The notes beneath the pieces are model-generated. The model worked only from the letters and a program-made list of their open reading frames with translations. It made no database searches and was not told the DNA's origin. A program made the translations under genes and the position numbers. Shown piece by piece: positions 28,485 through 38,403 of a stretch of DNA of 64,000 bases. The DNA is from Gelidibacter japonicus (lineage in GTDB: Bacteria; Bacteroidota; Bacteroidia; Flavobacteriales; Flavobacteriaceae), in NCBI RefSeq assembly GCF_010725055.1, contig NZ_BJKB01000015.1, positions 57,449 to 121,448 of the forward strand. The letters are read 5' to 3'. Position 1 is the stretch's first letter; the number at the start of each line of letters is the position of its first letter.

Positions 28485-29090
28485 TTATTTAGAGTATAAT
28501 TCGACGATAAATTGCTCGTTGATATTTTCCGGAATTTGAACTCTTTCAGGAACTGAAACGAAAGTTCCTTGTTTAGTTTCATTGTTCCAGGTCATCCACT
28601 CGTACACGTTGCTAGAATTTGCTAGTGCATTTTGGATGACTTCAAGAGATTTCGATTTTTCTCTTACAGCAATGACGTCACCTGCTTTCAATTGGTAGGA
28701 AGGAATGTTTACAATATCTCCGTTAACAGTGATATGTCTGTGTGAAACTAATTGGCGTGCACCACTTCTTGAAGGTGACAATCCCAATCGGTAAACCACG
28801 TTATCCAAACGAGATTCACATAATTGTAACAATACTTCACCGGTAATACCTCGTGCAGCAGTTGCTTTTTTAAACATGTTTCTGAATTGCTTTTCTAAAA
28901 TACCATAGGTATATTTAGCTTTTTGCTTTTCCATTAACTGGAGAGCGTATTCAGATTTTTTTCCACGACGCTTGTTTGCACCGTGTTGACCTGGAGGATA
29001 GTTTCTTTTTTCGAAAGCCTTATCATCTCCGAAAATAGCTTCACCGAATTTTCGGGCTATTTTAGTTTTAGGACCAGTATATCTTGCCAT
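28485..29090 (-). CDS. rpsD: 30S ribosomal protein S4 (uS4)
   Basis: 16S rRNA-binding assembly initiator. 201 residues with [17 protein letters not shown], the zinc-free N-terminus, and the S4 RNA-binding domain [13 protein letters not shown]...[18 protein letters not shown]. In other bacteria S4 represses its own operon; here rpsD is first in a unit with its own promoter and a leader of about 100 nt, which fits autogenous control, though this is inference. Confidence 0.98.
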   Translation of the reverse strand: MARYTGPKTKIARKFGEAIFGDDKAFEKRNYPPGQHGANKRRGKKSEYALQLMEKQKAKYTYGILEKQFRNMFKKATAARGITGEVLLQLCESRLDNVVYRLGLSPSRSGARQLVSHRHITVNGDIVNIPSYQLKAGDVIAVREKSKSLEVIQNALANSSNVYEWMTWNNETKQGTFVSVPERVQIPENINEQFIVELYSK

Positions 29091-29194
29091 TTCTTAAATT
29101 TAATTATGAGAGTGCTTATGAATTAAGGTCTTAATCTATCCTTCGATAAACAGTGATCTCTCGTTGATACTTGTTTATTATTTTTTTCAGTTTG

Positions 29195-29223
29195 CAAATT
29201 TACATATAAAAAACTAATATCAA
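29195..29223 (-). promoter_or_regulatory. Promoter of rpsD-rpoA-rplQ (TTG-N18-TAAATTTG)
   Basis: The minus strand has TTG (29221-29223), 18 nt, then TAAATTTG (29195-29202), a full match to the Bacteroidota consensus. The expected start of transcription is near 29189, giving a leader of about 100 nt. The -33 element lies inside the stem of the upstream terminator. Confidence 0.75.
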
Positions 29224-29245
29224 CCACTTTATGTGATTGATATTA
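29207..29245 (-). terminator. Intrinsic terminator after rpsK inside the superoperon
   Basis: On the minus strand a 13-bp stem (29233-29245 with 29215-29227, one G-U pair) is followed by G and six Ts. It lies 20 bp after the rpsK stop and should end or attenuate transcription before rpsD. Confidence 0.8.
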
Positions 29246-29264
29246 ATTCTATATATAATATAAA

Positions 29265-29654
29265 TTATACACGTCTACGTTTAGGAGGACGACATCCGTT
29301 ATGTGGCAATGGTGTAACGTCAATAATTTCTGTTACTTCAATACCTGCATTATGGATAGAACGGATAGCAGATTCTCTTCCGTTTCCTGGTCCTTTAACA
29401 TATACCTTTACTTTCTTCAGTCCAGCTTCTCTTGCTACAGCTGCAGCATCTTCAGCGGCTACTTGAGCTGCATACGGAGTATTCTTCTTAGAACCTCTAA
29501 AGCCCATTTTACCTGCTGATGACCAAGAAACGACATCACCTTTTTTGTTTGTCAAAGAAATAATGATGTTGTTGAATGAAGCAGCGATATGGGCTTCTCC
29601 ATTTGCTTCAACAATAACCTTACGCTTTTTAACTTTTGTACTTGACTTTGCCAT
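29265..29654 (-). CDS. rpsK: 30S ribosomal protein S11 (uS11)
   Basis: Platform protein of the small subunit. 129 residues with the usual [26 protein letters not shown] stretch [16 protein letters not shown] and the C-terminal [16 protein letters not shown]. It is separated from rpsM by a 105-bp spacer of heptad repeats, and followed by a terminator. Confidence 0.98.
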   Translation of the reverse strand: MAKSSTKVKKRKVIVEANGEAHIAASFNNIIISLTNKKGDVVSWSSAGKMGFRGSKKNTPYAAQVAAEDAAAVAREAGLKKVKVYVKGPGNGRESAIRSIHNAGIEVTEIIDVTPLPHNGCRPPKRRRV

Positions 29655-29660
29655 AATTTT

Positions 29661-29695
29661 TAGTTTCTAGTTGTTAGCTTTTAGTTGTTAGAATC
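29661..29695. repeat. Heptad tandem repeat TAGnnnn
   Basis: Five exact 7-nt units, TAGTTTC, TAGTTGT, TAGCTTT, TAGTTGT, TAGAATC, in the rpsM-rpsK spacer. Confidence 0.85.
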
Positions 29696-29722
29696 CTAGA
29701 CTTTTACATTTCAGGCAGATTC

Positions 29723-29750
29723 ATCTAACGTCTAATTACTAATGACTAAT
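29723..29750. repeat. Heptad tandem repeat nnCTAAn
   Basis: Four exact 7-nt units, ATCTAAC, GTCTAAT, TACTAAT, GACTAAT, in the same spacer as the TAG array. Confidence 0.85.
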
Positions 29751-29759
29751 GTCTTGTTA

Positions 29760-30134
29760 TTATTTAGTTACCTTTTTCTTGTTAGCAACAGTTTTTCTTC
29801 TTCCTTTTCTGGTTCTAGAGTTGTTTTTTGTACGCTGACCTCTCAATGGAAGTCCAACTCTATGACGGATACCTCTGTAACATCCAATATCCATTAATCG
29901 CTTAATGTTTAATTGAATTTCAGAACGTAACTCACCTTCAATTGTTAAAGCGCCTACTGCCTCACGGATATTGCTGATTTCATCATCAGTCCAGTCTTGA
30001 ACCTTTGTGTTTTCATCAACCTTAGCTTGGGCCAAAATGTCTTTTGCTCTGCTTGCACCTATTCCATAGATGTAAGTTAAAGAGACTACTCCTCTTTTTT
30101 GTTTTGGTATATCAACACCTGCAATTCTTGCCAT
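29760..30134 (-). CDS. rpsM: 30S ribosomal protein S13 (uS13)
   Basis: Head protein contacting the P-site tRNA and L5. 124 residues: [25 protein letters not shown], then [28 protein letters not shown] and a basic tail. Two bp after the rpmJ stop; cotranscribed with infA and rpmJ. Confidence 0.98.
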   Translation of the reverse strand: MARIAGVDIPKQKRGVVSLTYIYGIGASRAKDILAQAKVDENTKVQDWTDDEISNIREAVGALTIEGELRSEIQLNIKRLMDIGCYRGIRHRVGLPLRGQRTKNNSRTRKGRRKTVANKKKVTK

Positions 30135-30136
30135 AT

Positions 30137-30253
30137 CTATCCTTGTCTTTGTTTGAATCTAGGATTCTTTTTGTTAATGACGTAAAGTCTACCTTTTCTG
30201 CGCACTAGTTTACAGTCTGCGCTTCTCTTTTTAACTGATGCTCTTACTTTCAT
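30137..30253 (-). CDS. rpmJ: 50S ribosomal protein L36 (bL36), zinc-free form
   Basis: A 38-residue gene: [20 protein letters not shown], then [18 protein letters not shown]. It has the L36 frame ([21 protein letters not shown]) but keeps only one of the four zinc ligands (Cys14); the others are Ser, Lys/Asn and Phe, so it is the C-minus type. It stabilises 23S rRNA in the large subunit. It lies between infA and rpsM, its conserved place. Confidence 0.96.
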   Translation of the reverse strand: MKVRASVKKRSADCKLVRRKGRLYVINKKNPRFKQRQG

Positions 30254-30311
30254 CTGTTTTTTGTTATTAGTTCTATACTGTTTAGTCGGAACCTTTCGAT
30301 TTCAATCTTAA

Positions 30312-30527
30312 TTAGTACCTATAAGTTATGCGAGCCTTTGATAAATCATAAGGGCTCATTTCCAATTTTACTTTGTCTCCTGGTAACAATTTAATGTAAT
30401 GCATACGCATTTTACCAGAAATATGCGCTGTTACAATGTGTCCATTTTCCAATTCAACACGGAACATAGCATTCGATAATGCTTCAATGATTGATCCGTC
30501 TTGTTCTATTGCTGCTTGTTTTGCCAT
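30312..30527 (-). CDS. infA: Translation initiation factor IF-1
   Basis: Single S1/OB-fold protein that binds the A site of the 30S subunit in initiation. 71 residues: [65 protein letters not shown]. Follows secY after a 108-bp spacer of heptad repeats. Confidence 0.98.
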   Translation of the reverse strand: MAKQAAIEQDGSIIEALSNAMFRVELENGHIVTAHISGKMRMHYIKLLPGDKVKLEMSPYDLSKARITYRY

Positions 30528-30533
30528 TTTTAA

Positions 30534-30561
30534 ATTATTAGTTATTAGTTATTAGTTATTT
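30534..30561. repeat. Heptad tandem repeat GTTATTA
   Basis: Units ATTATTA, GTTATTA, GTTATTA, GTTATTT, directly upstream of the infA start. Confidence 0.8.
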
Positions 30562-30600
30562 GGGAGCTTTACTTAAAATTGATTTGTATGAGCACAACTC

Positions 30601-30628
30601 ACTTCTAACATCTAACGTCTAACTTCTA
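30601..30628. repeat. Heptad tandem repeat ACnTCTA
   Basis: Units ACTTCTA, ACATCTA, ACGTCTA, ACTTCTA, directly downstream of the secY stop. Confidence 0.85.
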
Positions 30629-30635
30629 TCCTCTT

Positions 30636-31982
30636 TTAAGCTATTGCTTTTCTATTCTTGCCGGTTTTCATTAAGCCGTCATAGTGTTTGTTCAACAGAT
30701 ATGAATTGACCTGTTGCATCGTGTCTATTGCAACTCCTACCATAATCAATAATGATGTACCTCCAAAAAACAATGCCCAACCATCCTGTACGCCCATCAA
30801 TTTTACGACAACCGCTGGGAACACAGCAATCATTGCCAAAAATATGGAACCTGGTAAGGTTATCTGAGACATTATTTTATCTAAATATTCAGAAGTTTCA
30901 GTTCCTGGTCTAATTCCAGGTATAAATCCACCACTACGTTTTAAATCATCAGCCATTTTATTGGTTGGCACAGTAATGGCGGTGTAGAAATACGTAAACA
31001 CGATAATCAACAATCCAAATACGATATTGTACCAAAGACCAAAAAAGTCGTTGAAATTGGTCTGTAACCATTGTCCAACAGGTCCTTCACCCAGTCCTTT
31101 ACCAATTAAGGTAGGGACAAACATAATTGCCTGTGCAAAGATAATTGGCATTACTCCAGATGCATTCAATTTTAAAGGCAAGAACTGTCTTGATCCAAAC
31201 ACATTCTTCTCGTAACCACCAGAAGCCGTACGACGTGCGTATTGGACGGCAATCTTACGAACGCCCATGACCAACATGATGGATAGTAAGATGATCACGA
31301 ACCAAATTACCAATTCGATCAACACCATCATTAAGCCACCGTTTCCACCACCCTCTACTCTAGAAGCAAAGTTCTGAACAAATGATGCAGGCATACGTGC
31401 AATGATACCAACCATAATTAATAATGAGATCCCATTACCAATTCCTTTATCAGTAATCTTTTCACCCAACCACATGGCAAAAACGCATCCAGTAACCAAT
31501 ATAATTACTGAAGACACATAAAACATCGTTCCAGTTCCCAATAAAAATGCCGATGTAGGAATACCCAAAGCTGGTAAACTTGCCAAATATCCTGGTGCTT
31601 GTACCAAACAGATAGCAATGGTCAACCAACGTGTTATTTGAGTAATCTTCTTTTGGCCACTCGCCCCATCCTTCTGTAATTTTTGAAGGTAAGGAATTGC
31701 GATTCCCATTAATTGAACAACAATTGAAGCTGAAATGTATGGCATAATCCCTAAGGCAAATACAGAGGCATTAGCAAAAGCTCCACCCGTAAAGGCATTT
31801 AGAAGCCCTAAAATACCTTGATCCGTATTACTGGCCAACTCTCCCAATTGACTTGCATCAATACCTGGTAAAACGACTTGAGCACCAAAACGATAAACTA
31901 AAAGTAGACCAAGCGTAAGCATGATTCTATCTTTTAGTTCTGTTATTTTCCAAACATTTTTTAAAGTCTCTATAAATTTCAT
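30636..31982 (-). CDS. secY: Preprotein translocase subunit SecY
   Basis: Central channel of the Sec translocon in the inner membrane. 448 residues with ten membrane helices. Motifs: GIDASQLGEL near the start, FALGIMPYISASIVVQ in helix 2, EKITDKGIGNGISLLIM and GFIPGIRPGTETSEYLDKI. Spaced 13 bp from rplO in the spc part of the superoperon. Confidence 0.98.
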   Translation of the reverse strand: MKFIETLKNVWKITELKDRIMLTLGLLLVYRFGAQVVLPGIDASQLGELASNTDQGILGLLNAFTGGAFANASVFALGIMPYISASIVVQLMGIAIPYLQKLQKDGASGQKKITQITRWLTIAICLVQAPGYLASLPALGIPTSAFLLGTGTMFYVSSVIILVTGCVFAMWLGEKITDKGIGNGISLLIMVGIIARMPASFVQNFASRVEGGGNGGLMMVLIELVIWFVIILLSIMLVMGVRKIAVQYARRTASGGYEKNVFGSRQFLPLKLNASGVMPIIFAQAIMFVPTLIGKGLGEGPVGQWLQTNFNDFFGLWYNIVFGLLIIVFTYFYTAITVPTNKMADDLKRSGGFIPGIRPGTETSEYLDKIMSQITLPGSIFLAMIAVFPAVVVKLMGVQDGWALFFGGTSLLIMVGVAIDTMQQVNSYLLNKHYDGLMKTGKNRKAIA

Positions 31983-31995
31983 CCTCTAAACGATC

Positions 31996-32448
31996 TTATA
32001 AAGTTACAGCTTCTCCTCCTGCAGCTTCAATAGCAGCTTTTGCTGAAGCAGTAAATTTATGAGCAGTTACGGTTAATTTTGATGTTAACTCACCACGGCC
32101 TAATATTTTAACAAGATCATTCTTGCCAACAAGACCTAGTTCTAAAAGTGTCACCAAATCAACAGTATCCTTAATGACTTTATCATCCACCAATTGTTGT
32201 AAGGTATCAAGATTTACACCTTGATATTCTACACGATTGACATTTGTAAATCCAAACTTAGGCACACGTCTTTGAAGTGGCATTTGTCCTCCTTCAAAAC
32301 CTAATTTCTTAGAATAACCAGAACGCGATTTAGCTCCTTTGTGTCCACGAGTTGCGGTACCACCTTTTCCAGAACCTTGTCCTCTACCTATTCTTTTGCC
32401 TTGATTTTTAACTGACCCTTCAGCCGGTTTTAAATTACTTAAATCCAT
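31996..32448 (-). CDS. rplO: 50S ribosomal protein L15 (uL15)
   Basis: Large-subunit assembly protein. 150 residues: NLKPAEGSVKNQGKRIGRGQGSGKG-type N-terminus rich in Gly/Lys, GGQMPLQRRVPKFGF, and a C-terminal KFTASAKAAIEAAGGEAV. A 100-bp spacer with no recognisable site separates it from rpmD. Confidence 0.98.
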   Translation of the reverse strand: MDLSNLKPAEGSVKNQGKRIGRGQGSGKGGTATRGHKGAKSRSGYSKKLGFEGGQMPLQRRVPKFGFTNVNRVEYQGVNLDTLQQLVDDKVIKDTVDLVTLLELGLVGKNDLVKILGRGELTSKLTVTAHKFTASAKAAIEAAGGEAVTL

Positions 32449-32548
32449 TGTTATGCTGTATTATTTTGTTTAATCTGTTCAATTCTATTTTATCCTAAGG
32501 TCAGATTGAATAAATCGTTAAACCTTTAATAAAATTGAAAGCATATTG

Positions 32549-32731
32549 TTAATTAATTTCTTCTACAGAAACTAAATGTTGAACTTTATTAATCATTCCA
32601 AGGATACTTGGCGTATCGTCATGCTCAACAACCTGATTCATTTTACGCAAACCCAAAGATTCCAATATTCTCTTTTGCTTTGACGTACGGTTGATAGCAC
32701 TCTTTACTTTTTTTACTTTAATCTTTGCCAT
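32549..32731 (-). CDS. rpmD: 50S ribosomal protein L30 (uL30)
   Basis: 60-residue protein with the single L30 fold ([54 protein letters not shown]). Twelve bp after rpsE. Confidence 0.97.
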   Translation of the reverse strand: MAKIKVKKVKSAINRTSKQKRILESLGLRKMNQVVEHDDTPSILGMINKVQHLVSVEEIN

Positions 32732-32742
32732 TATTGTATTGA

Positions 32743-33267
32743 TTAACCGTTAAATACTTTCTCAAGTGAAATTCCTCTATCCTGGGCAACAGATTTTGCG
32801 CTTCTCAACTGCAGCAAGGCATCAAAAGTTGCTTTTACTACGTTATGAGGGTTAGAAGATCCTTGCGATTTTGATAATACGTCCTGGATACCTACTGCCT
32901 CCAAAACAGTTCTTACAGCTCCACCAGCAATTACTCCGGTACCTTCAGTAGCTGGAATAATATTTACTCTTGCTCCGCCGTACTTACCTTTTTGTTCGTG
33001 AGGTAAAGTCTTTCTAAGAAGTGGAATTCTTACCAAGTTTTTCTTGGCATCTTCAATACCTTTAGCAATAGCCGTTGCCACATCTTTAGATTTCCCTAAA
33101 CCTTGTCCAACAACACCTGCTTCATCTCCAACTACAACAATAGCTGAAAATCCGAATGCTCTACCACCTTTAGTAACTTTAGTAACTCTTTGAACCCCTA
33201 TAAGATGATCTTTAAGGTCTAAACCACTTGGCTTTACTAATTCTGCGTTTTTATATTTTCGATACAT
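32743..33267 (-). CDS. rpsE: 30S ribosomal protein S5 (uS5)
   Basis: Accuracy-related small-subunit protein. 174 residues: N-terminal dsRNA-binding-like domain ([21 protein letters not shown]) and C-terminal domain ([43 protein letters not shown] in part). Six bp after rplR; intact. Confidence 0.98.
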   Translation of the reverse strand: MYRKYKNAELVKPSGLDLKDHLIGVQRVTKVTKGGRAFGFSAIVVVGDEAGVVGQGLGKSKDVATAIAKGIEDAKKNLVRIPLLRKTLPHEQKGKYGGARVNIIPATEGTGVIAGGAVRTVLEAVGIQDVLSKSQGSSNPHNVVKATFDALLQLRSAKSVAQDRGISLEKVFNG

Positions 33268-33273
33268 AATGTC

Positions 33274-33630
33274 TTAAAATTTTAGTCCTGCTTCTCTAGC
33301 ACCATCTGCTAACGATTTTACTCTTCCGTGATAGCGATAACCACCTCTATCAAAAGAGATCGTTTCTACACCGGCTTTCAATGCTTTTTCACCAAGCGCT
33401 TTCCCTACAAGGGCAGCAATTTCTGATTTGGTTCCTTTTGCAGAACTAATATCTTTATCTCTTGAAGATGCAGCACTAATAGTATTACCAGTTACATCGT
33501 CTATAATTTGAGCATAAATTTCTTTATTGCTTCTATACACAGCCAAACGAGGTCTTGTTTCTGTTCCAGAAACAATCTTTCGGATTCTGCTCTTTATTCT
33601 TAATCTTCTTTGATTTTTTGTCAATGCCAT
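33274..33630 (-). CDS. rplR: 50S ribosomal protein L18 (uL18)
   Basis: 5S rRNA-binding protein. 118 residues: [67 protein letters not shown]. Ten bp after rplF. Confidence 0.98.
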   Translation of the reverse strand: MALTKNQRRLRIKSRIRKIVSGTETRPRLAVYRSNKEIYAQIIDDVTGNTISAASSRDKDISSAKGTKSEIAALVGKALGEKALKAGVETISFDRGGYRYHGRVKSLADGAREAGLKF

Positions 33631-33640
33631 AACTAAACGA

Positions 33641-34183
33641 TTATGCTGATTTACCTGCTTTTCTTCTTAATTCTTCTCCTACAAACTTAATTCCTTTTCC
33701 TTTGTAAGGTTCAGGTTTTCTATAACTACGAATCTTCGCTGCAACCTGTCCTACCAATTGTTTGTCATGTGAAGTTAACTTTACTATTGGATTCTTTCCC
33801 TTTTCTGAAATCGTTTCCACTTTAACTTCTGGCGCTACAGATAAAACGATGTTATGAGAGAATCCTAAAGCCAAATCCAATTTTTGTCCTTGGTTTGTAG
33901 CTCTATAACCTACACCTACCAATTCCAATTGTTTGGTCCAACCTTCAGATACTCCATGTACCATATTATTAACCAATGATCTGTAAAGACCATGGTTGGT
34001 TCTTGCTTCCTTACTGTCTGATGGACGTGCTACTGACACTTCATCATCTTTGACTGTAATTTCAACGTTTGAAAATTCCTGAGTTAATTCACCCAACTTT
34101 CCCTTAACGGTAATTACGTTGTCTTTGACGTCTACGGTAACCCCTTTTGGGATTGCTATTGGATTATTTCCTATTCTTGACAT
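33641..34183 (-). CDS. rplF: 50S ribosomal protein L6 (uL6)
   Basis: Large-subunit protein near the factor-binding site. 180 residues with two L6 repeats: [34 protein letters not shown], and the C-terminal signature [21 protein letters not shown]. Twelve bp after rpsH. Confidence 0.98.
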   Translation of the reverse strand: MSRIGNNPIAIPKGVTVDVKDNVITVKGKLGELTQEFSNVEITVKDDEVSVARPSDSKEARTNHGLYRSLVNNMVHGVSEGWTKQLELVGVGYRATNQGQKLDLALGFSHNIVLSVAPEVKVETISEKGKNPIVKLTSHDKQLVGQVAAKIRSYRKPEPYKGKGIKFVGEELRRKAGKSA

Positions 34184-34195
34184 ATCTTCCCTTTT

Positions 34196-34594
34196 TTAGT
34201 AAACGTAGCACAATAACTCACCACCAACATTCGCTCTATGCGCTTGCTTTCCTGTCATTACTCCGTGAGAAGTAGAGACAATTGCAATTCCAAGTCCGTT
34301 AAGGATTCTTGGCATTTCACTTGAGCTTGCGTATTTACGTAAACCTGGTTTACTTAATCTTTGAATTTCTCTGATAACAGGTTCTTTAGTCTCTTTGTTG
34401 TACTTAAGGGCTATCTTGATAGTGCCTTGTACTGAAGAGTCGTCAAACTTGTAACTTAAAATATATCCTTGGTCGAATAATATTTTAGTGATTTCTTTTT
34501 TAAGATTGGATGCAGGAATCTCAACTACTCTGTGGTTGGCCATTACTGCATTTCTAACTCGCGTTAGATAATCTGCGATTGGATCTGTATTCAT
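34196..34594 (-). CDS. rpsH: 30S ribosomal protein S8 (uS8)
   Basis: Binds helix 21 of 16S rRNA; S8 is the translational repressor of the spc operon in enterobacteria. 132 residues: MNTDPIADYLTRVRNAVMANH, LKYNKETKEPVIREIQRLSKPG, STSHGVMTGKQAHRANVGGELL. The 164-bp spacer upstream, towards rpsN, is unusually long and hairpin-rich. Confidence 0.98.
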   Translation of the reverse strand: MNTDPIADYLTRVRNAVMANHRVVEIPASNLKKEITKILFDQGYILSYKFDDSSVQGTIKIALKYNKETKEPVIREIQRLSKPGLRKYASSSEMPRILNGLGIAIVSTSHGVMTGKQAHRANVGGELLCYVY

Positions 34595-34686
34595 TTATAT
34601 TAAATTGCGGACGTGGTTTTTGGTTCTTTCCAAACCTTTGCCCAGTTTATACTCTTATTATGATGTACAAATAAAATGTTGAACAT

Positions 34687-34760
34687 CTGAGATGCGGTTC
34701 ATCGCCTCACTACAATGCGATTTATCGCACTGTGTTAGAAACACAAGGCATTGTGTTTCT
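34687..34760. repeat. Cluster of three hairpins in the rpsN-rpsH spacer
   Basis: Three successive inverted repeats: TGAG/CTCA with GATG/CATC at 34687-34710; TGCGA-TTTA-TCGCA at 34716-34729, extended by CACTACAA/CTGTG pairing; and AGAAACACAA-GGCA-TTGTGTTTCT at 34737-34760, a perfect 10-bp stem ending at the rpsN stop. Too T-poor after the stems for terminators. Confidence 0.75.
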
Positions 34761-35028
34761 ACCAAGATGCTTTGCGCACTCCTGGTATCAACCCTTGATT
34801 TGCCATTTCGCGTAACATTACACGAGAGATTCCGAAAATACGAACATATCCTCTTGGTCTTCCGGTCAGTTTACAACGGTTATGCAAACGTACAGGTGAT
34901 GCATTTCGTGGTAATTTCTGTAGGCCTTCATAATCGCCAGCTTCTTTTAAAGCTTTGCGTTTGTCGGCATACTTATCTACCATTCTCTGTCTTTTCACCT
35001 CACGGGCTTTCATTGATTCTTTAGCCAT
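34759..35028 (-). CDS. rpsN: 30S ribosomal protein S14 (uS14), zinc-free form
   Basis: 89-residue head protein: [20 protein letters not shown], then [23 protein letters not shown] and [20 protein letters not shown]. It lacks the CxxC pairs of the short zinc-binding form. Its stop codon is inside a hairpin. Three bp after rplE. Confidence 0.98.
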   Translation of the reverse strand: MAKESMKAREVKRQRMVDKYADKRKALKEAGDYEGLQKLPRNASPVRLHNRCKLTGRPRGYVRIFGISRVMLREMANQGLIPGVRKASW

Positions 35029-35031
35029 ATC

Positions 35032-35583
35032 TTAATTCTTTTGAAAAGGTAAACCCAATTCTGTTAATAGCGATTTTGCTTCTTTATCTGTATCAGCTGA
35101 AGTCACAAAGGTAATATCCATTCCAGAAATATTATTGACTTTATCAATATCAATTTCAGGGAAGATGATTTGCTCCGTAATCCCTAGGTTATAATTACCT
35201 CGGCCATCAAATCCACTGGCTTTAATACCATTGAAGTCTCTTACCCTTGGTAATGCTGCTGTTACCAAACGGTCTAGAAACTCATACATTTGCTCTCCGC
35301 GTAATGTCACTCTAGCGCCAATTGGCATACCCTTACGTAATTTAAACGATGCGATATCTTTTTTAGATACTGTAGGGACAGCTTTCTGACCAGAAATTTT
35401 GGTCAACTCGTCCACTGCATGATCCACTAATTTTTTATCGGCAACGGCAGCGCCCACTCCTTTTGATATGACTATCTTTTGAAGTTTAGGTACTTGCATT
35501 ACGTTTTTATATCCGAATTCTTCTGTAAGAGCGGAAATTACTTTTTCCTTGTACTCTTGTTTTAATCTTGGAATATATGCCAT
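35032..35583 (-). CDS. rplE: 50S ribosomal protein L5 (uL5)
   Basis: 5S rRNA-binding central protuberance protein. 183 residues: [27 protein letters not shown] N-terminus, [37 protein letters not shown], and [20 protein letters not shown]. Two bp after rplX. Confidence 0.98.
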   Translation of the reverse strand: MAYIPRLKQEYKEKVISALTEEFGYKNVMQVPKLQKIVISKGVGAAVADKKLVDHAVDELTKISGQKAVPTVSKKDIASFKLRKGMPIGARVTLRGEQMYEFLDRLVTAALPRVRDFNGIKASGFDGRGNYNLGITEQIIFPEIDIDKVNNISGMDITFVTSADTDKEAKSLLTELGLPFQKN

Positions 35584-35585
35584 AA

Positions 35586-35900
35586 CTAAATTACTTCATT
35601 TGATTTTTTAGAAAATCTCACTTTTTTATCGCCTTCCATTCTATAGCCAACGCGTGTTGTCTCACCTTTTTTGGTCAAAAGTGATAAGTTGGAAATATGA
35701 ATAGGCGCTTCTTTTTCTACAATGCCACCTTGCGGGTTTTGTGCACTTGGTTTAGTATGTTTCTTAACCATGTTCACACCTTCAACGATTGCCTTGTTTT
35801 TATCCTTTAAGATCTTTACAACTTTACCTTCGGTACCTTTATGGTCTCCGGCAATGACTTGTACTGTATCTCCTGATTTTATTTTAAACTTTGTCGTCAT
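35586..35900 (-). CDS. rplX: 50S ribosomal protein L24 (uL24)
   Basis: KOW-domain assembly initiator at the tunnel exit. 104 residues: [20 protein letters not shown], then [20 protein letters not shown] and [21 protein letters not shown]. Fifty-one bp after rplN. Confidence 0.98.
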   Translation of the reverse strand: MTTKFKIKSGDTVQVIAGDHKGTEGKVVKILKDKNKAIVEGVNMVKKHTKPSAQNPQGGIVEKEAPIHISNLSLLTKKGETTRVGYRMEGDKKVRFSKKSNEVI

Positions 35901-35951
35901 TTTTATCTTTTTTTGAAATGCTTAGCTGTTGAAACGCAACATCTGGCGTTT

Positions 35952-36320
35952 TTACAGCACTTCAGGTGCCAATGATACAATTTTCATGAATTGCTTATCA
36001 CGAAGTTCTCTTGCTACAGGTCCGAAAACACGTGTGCCTCTCATTTCTCCTTGCGGATTTAAAAGAACACAAGCATTATCATCGAATCTGATGTATGATC
36101 CGTCTGGGCGTCTTACCTCCTTTTTGGTACGTACAACAACAGCCGTAGAAACAGCTCCTTTTTTGATGTTACCATTAGGTGTTGCATCTTTTACAGAAAC
36201 AACTATCTTGTCACCTAAAGAAGCATATCTTCTTTTAGTGCCACCAAGAACACGGATAGTCAATACTTCCTTTGCTCCAGTGTTATCAGCTACTTTTAAT
36301 CTTGATTCTTGTTGTAACAT
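35952..36320 (-). CDS. rplN: 50S ribosomal protein L14 (uL14)
   Basis: Subunit-interface protein and the docking site of RsfS, whose gene is at 15145. 122 residues: [20 protein letters not shown], then [21 protein letters not shown] and [28 protein letters not shown] in part. Two bp after rpsQ. Confidence 0.98.
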   Translation of the reverse strand: MLQQESRLKVADNTGAKEVLTIRVLGGTKRRYASLGDKIVVSVKDATPNGNIKKGAVSTAVVVRTKKEVRRPDGSYIRFDDNACVLLNPQGEMRGTRVFGPVARELRDKQFMKIVSLAPEVL

Positions 36321-36322
36321 AA

Positions 36323-36580
36323 TTACTTAGCTCTTTCAATTATTTCTACTAGTCTCCAACATTTAGATTTACTTAAAGGTCGTGTTTCCATGATCTTTAC
36401 CGTATCTCCAATGTTACAGTCATTTGTCTCATCGTGCGCAACGTATTTTTTCGTTTTCAACACGAATTTTCCATACATAGGATGTTTTACCTTTTTAACT
36501 TCGGCAACAACGATGGATTTCATCATTTTGTTACTAGTTACAACTCCTATACGTTCTTTTCTTAAATTTCTTTTTTCCAT
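36323..36580 (-). CDS. rpsQ: 30S ribosomal protein S17 (uS17)
   Basis: OB-fold 16S rRNA-binding protein. 85 residues: [59 protein letters not shown]. Eighteen bp after rpmC. Confidence 0.98.
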   Translation of the reverse strand: MEKRNLRKERIGVVTSNKMMKSIVVAEVKKVKHPMYGKFVLKTKKYVAHDETNDCNIGDTVKIMETRPLSKSKCWRLVEIIERAK

Positions 36581-36598
36581 CTTTCAGCGGAATACAAA

Positions 36599-36790
36599 TT
36601 ATTGTACTTCTCTTTTAGTTAATTCGGTTGCAATTCTTGCTACAGAACGTCTGACGTTGCGTAATTGAATCGGATTTTCTAATGGAGAGATAGCATGAGC
36701 CATATTCAGGTCAGCATAACTCTTTTTAGTTTCACCTAACTTATCTTGTAATTCAGCTGTAGAAAGCTGTTTAATTTCTGATTGCTTCAT
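36599..36790 (-). CDS. rpmC: 50S ribosomal protein L29 (uL29)
   Basis: 63-residue helical hairpin protein at the tunnel exit: MKQSEIKQLSTAELQDKLGE, NLMAHA-like NMAHAISPLENPIQLRNVRR, ARIATELTKREVQ. Twelve bp after rplP. Confidence 0.97.
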   Translation of the reverse strand: MKQSEIKQLSTAELQDKLGETKKSYADLNMAHAISPLENPIQLRNVRRSVARIATELTKREVQ

Positions 36791-36802
36791 AATATCTTAT
36801 TA

Positions 36803-37228
36803 TTAAACACCGTAATCTCTGGCGATTACGAATTTTGTTTTTACAGGTAATTTTTGAGCAGCCAAACGCAATGCTTCTTTTGCCACGTCTATTGGCACGC
36901 CACCTACTTCAAACATAACCCTACCAGGTTTTACTACTGCTACCCAATATTCTACAGCACCTTTACCCTTACCCATACGTACTTCAAGAGGCTTTTTGGT
37001 GATAGGCTTGTCTGGAAATATTTTGATCCAAAGTTGCCCTTCTCTTTTCATATAACGTGTAGCTGCAATACGAGCTGCTTCAATTTGACGAGATGTCAAA
37101 AACATTCCTGTTTCGTGAACCGATTTTATACCGAACATCCCATTTGAAAGTTCATGTCCTCTACCGGTATTTCCTTTCATGCGGCCTTTTTGCTGCTTAC
37201 GGAATTTTGTCTTTCTAGGTTGTAACAT
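36803..37228 (-). CDS. rplP: 50S ribosomal protein L16 (uL16)
   Basis: Protein near the A-site tRNA and 5S rRNA. 141 residues: [19 protein letters not shown], then [20 protein letters not shown] and [22 protein letters not shown]. Nineteen bp after rpsC. Confidence 0.98.
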   Translation of the reverse strand: MLQPRKTKFRKQQKGRMKGNTGRGHELSNGMFGIKSVHETGMFLTSRQIEAARIAATRYMKREGQLWIKIFPDKPITKKPLEVRMGKGKGAVEYWVAVVKPGRVMFEVGGVPIDVAKEALRLAAQKLPVKTKFVIARDYGV

Positions 37229-37247
37229 TTTTCTTTTACTTTAAAAA

Positions 37248-37979
37248 TTACTTTCTACGACGGGCCTTGTTGTTCCCACCACGTCTTGGTGCATCAGATC
37301 CTCCTTTGCCACCTTGTTTTTTGGATAAACCAACCAACGGTGAAAGCTCTCTTTTACCATACACTTCACCTTTCATGATCCACACCTTAACACCCAATCT
37401 ACCGTAAGTAGTATGTGCCTCAACTAAAGCATAGTCAATATCGGCTCTAAACGTCGATAATGGAATTCTTCCTTCTTTGTAGTGCTCAGAACGTGCCATC
37501 TCAGCACCGTTCAAACGACCACTAATTTGAATCTTGATTCCTTCAGCGTTCATACGCATTGTAGCAGCAATTGCCATTTTGATGGCACGTCTGTACGAAA
37601 TACGATTCTCGATTTGTCGAGCAACGCTAGATGCCACTAAAAATGCATCCAATTCTGGTCTCTTGATCTCGAAGATGTTCAATTGAACTTCCTTATCAGT
37701 AATTTTTTTGAGTTCTTCTTTTAACTTGTCTACCTCTTGACCGCCTTTCCCGATAATGATACCAGGACGCGCCGTAGTGATAGTAACGGTTACAAGTTTA
37801 AGCGTACGCTCAATAATTACTCTTGACACACTTGCTTTAGATAAACGAGCGTGAACATATTTTCTAATCTTATCGTCTTCAGCAAGTTTATCTCCATAAT
37901 CATTGCCACCATACCAGTTAGATTCCCATCCTCTGATAATTCCTAAACGATTTCCGATTGGATTTGTCTTTTGTCCCAT
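37248..37979 (-). CDS. rpsC: 30S ribosomal protein S3 (uS3)
   Basis: mRNA-entry protein with a KH domain. 243 residues: [22 protein letters not shown] motif [18 protein letters not shown], and the C-terminal domain [23 protein letters not shown] in part. It ends in a Gly/Arg/Lys-rich tail ([21 protein letters not shown]). Eight bp after rplV. Confidence 0.98.
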   Translation of the reverse strand: MGQKTNPIGNRLGIIRGWESNWYGGNDYGDKLAEDDKIRKYVHARLSKASVSRVIIERTLKLVTVTITTARPGIIIGKGGQEVDKLKEELKKITDKEVQLNIFEIKRPELDAFLVASSVARQIENRISYRRAIKMAIAATMRMNAEGIKIQISGRLNGAEMARSEHYKEGRIPLSTFRADIDYALVEAHTTYGRLGVKVWIMKGEVYGKRELSPLVGLSKKQGGKGGSDAPRRGGNNKARRRK

Positions 37980-37987
37980 ATCTCTAT

Positions 37988-38395
37988 TTAAGCTTGTGTG
38001 TTATTTTTTGCTCCAATGACCACGGTTACGTGGTTGGAACGTTTTCTTATTCTGTGTGCACGACCCTGAGGTGCTGGACGTAATCTTTTCAACATTGCGC
38101 CACCATCTACTCTGATCTCTTTTACGAACAAGTCAGCATCTTCAATGCTTGCGTCTTCGTTTTTAGCTTGCCAATTGGCAATTGCTGAAAGCACCAATTT
38201 TTCTAATCGACGAGATGCTTCTTTAGGGCTAAATCTTAAGATATTTAGAGCCATTTCAGCTTTTTGTCCTCTAACCAAATCCGCTACTAAACGCATTTTT
38301 CTCGGTGATGTAGGACAGTTATTAAGCTTAGCAAAAGCAATGTGCTTTTTTTCTTCCTTAATAGCGTCTGCCATTTGTTTTTTACGACTTCCCAT
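37988..38395 (-). CDS. rplV: 50S ribosomal protein L22 (uL22)
   Basis: Lines the nascent-chain tunnel; its loop is the site of macrolide-resistance changes. 135 residues: [20 protein letters not shown], then [29 protein letters not shown] in part. Start at 38395 gives an N-terminal stretch [18 protein letters not shown]. Eight bp after rpsS. Confidence 0.98.
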   Translation of the reverse strand: MGSRKKQMADAIKEEKKHIAFAKLNNCPTSPRKMRLVADLVRGQKAEMALNILRFSPKEASRRLEKLVLSAIANWQAKNEDASIEDADLFVKEIRVDGGAMLKRLRPAPQGRAHRIRKRSNHVTVVIGAKNNTQA

Positions 38396-38403
38396 AGCTC
38401 TAC

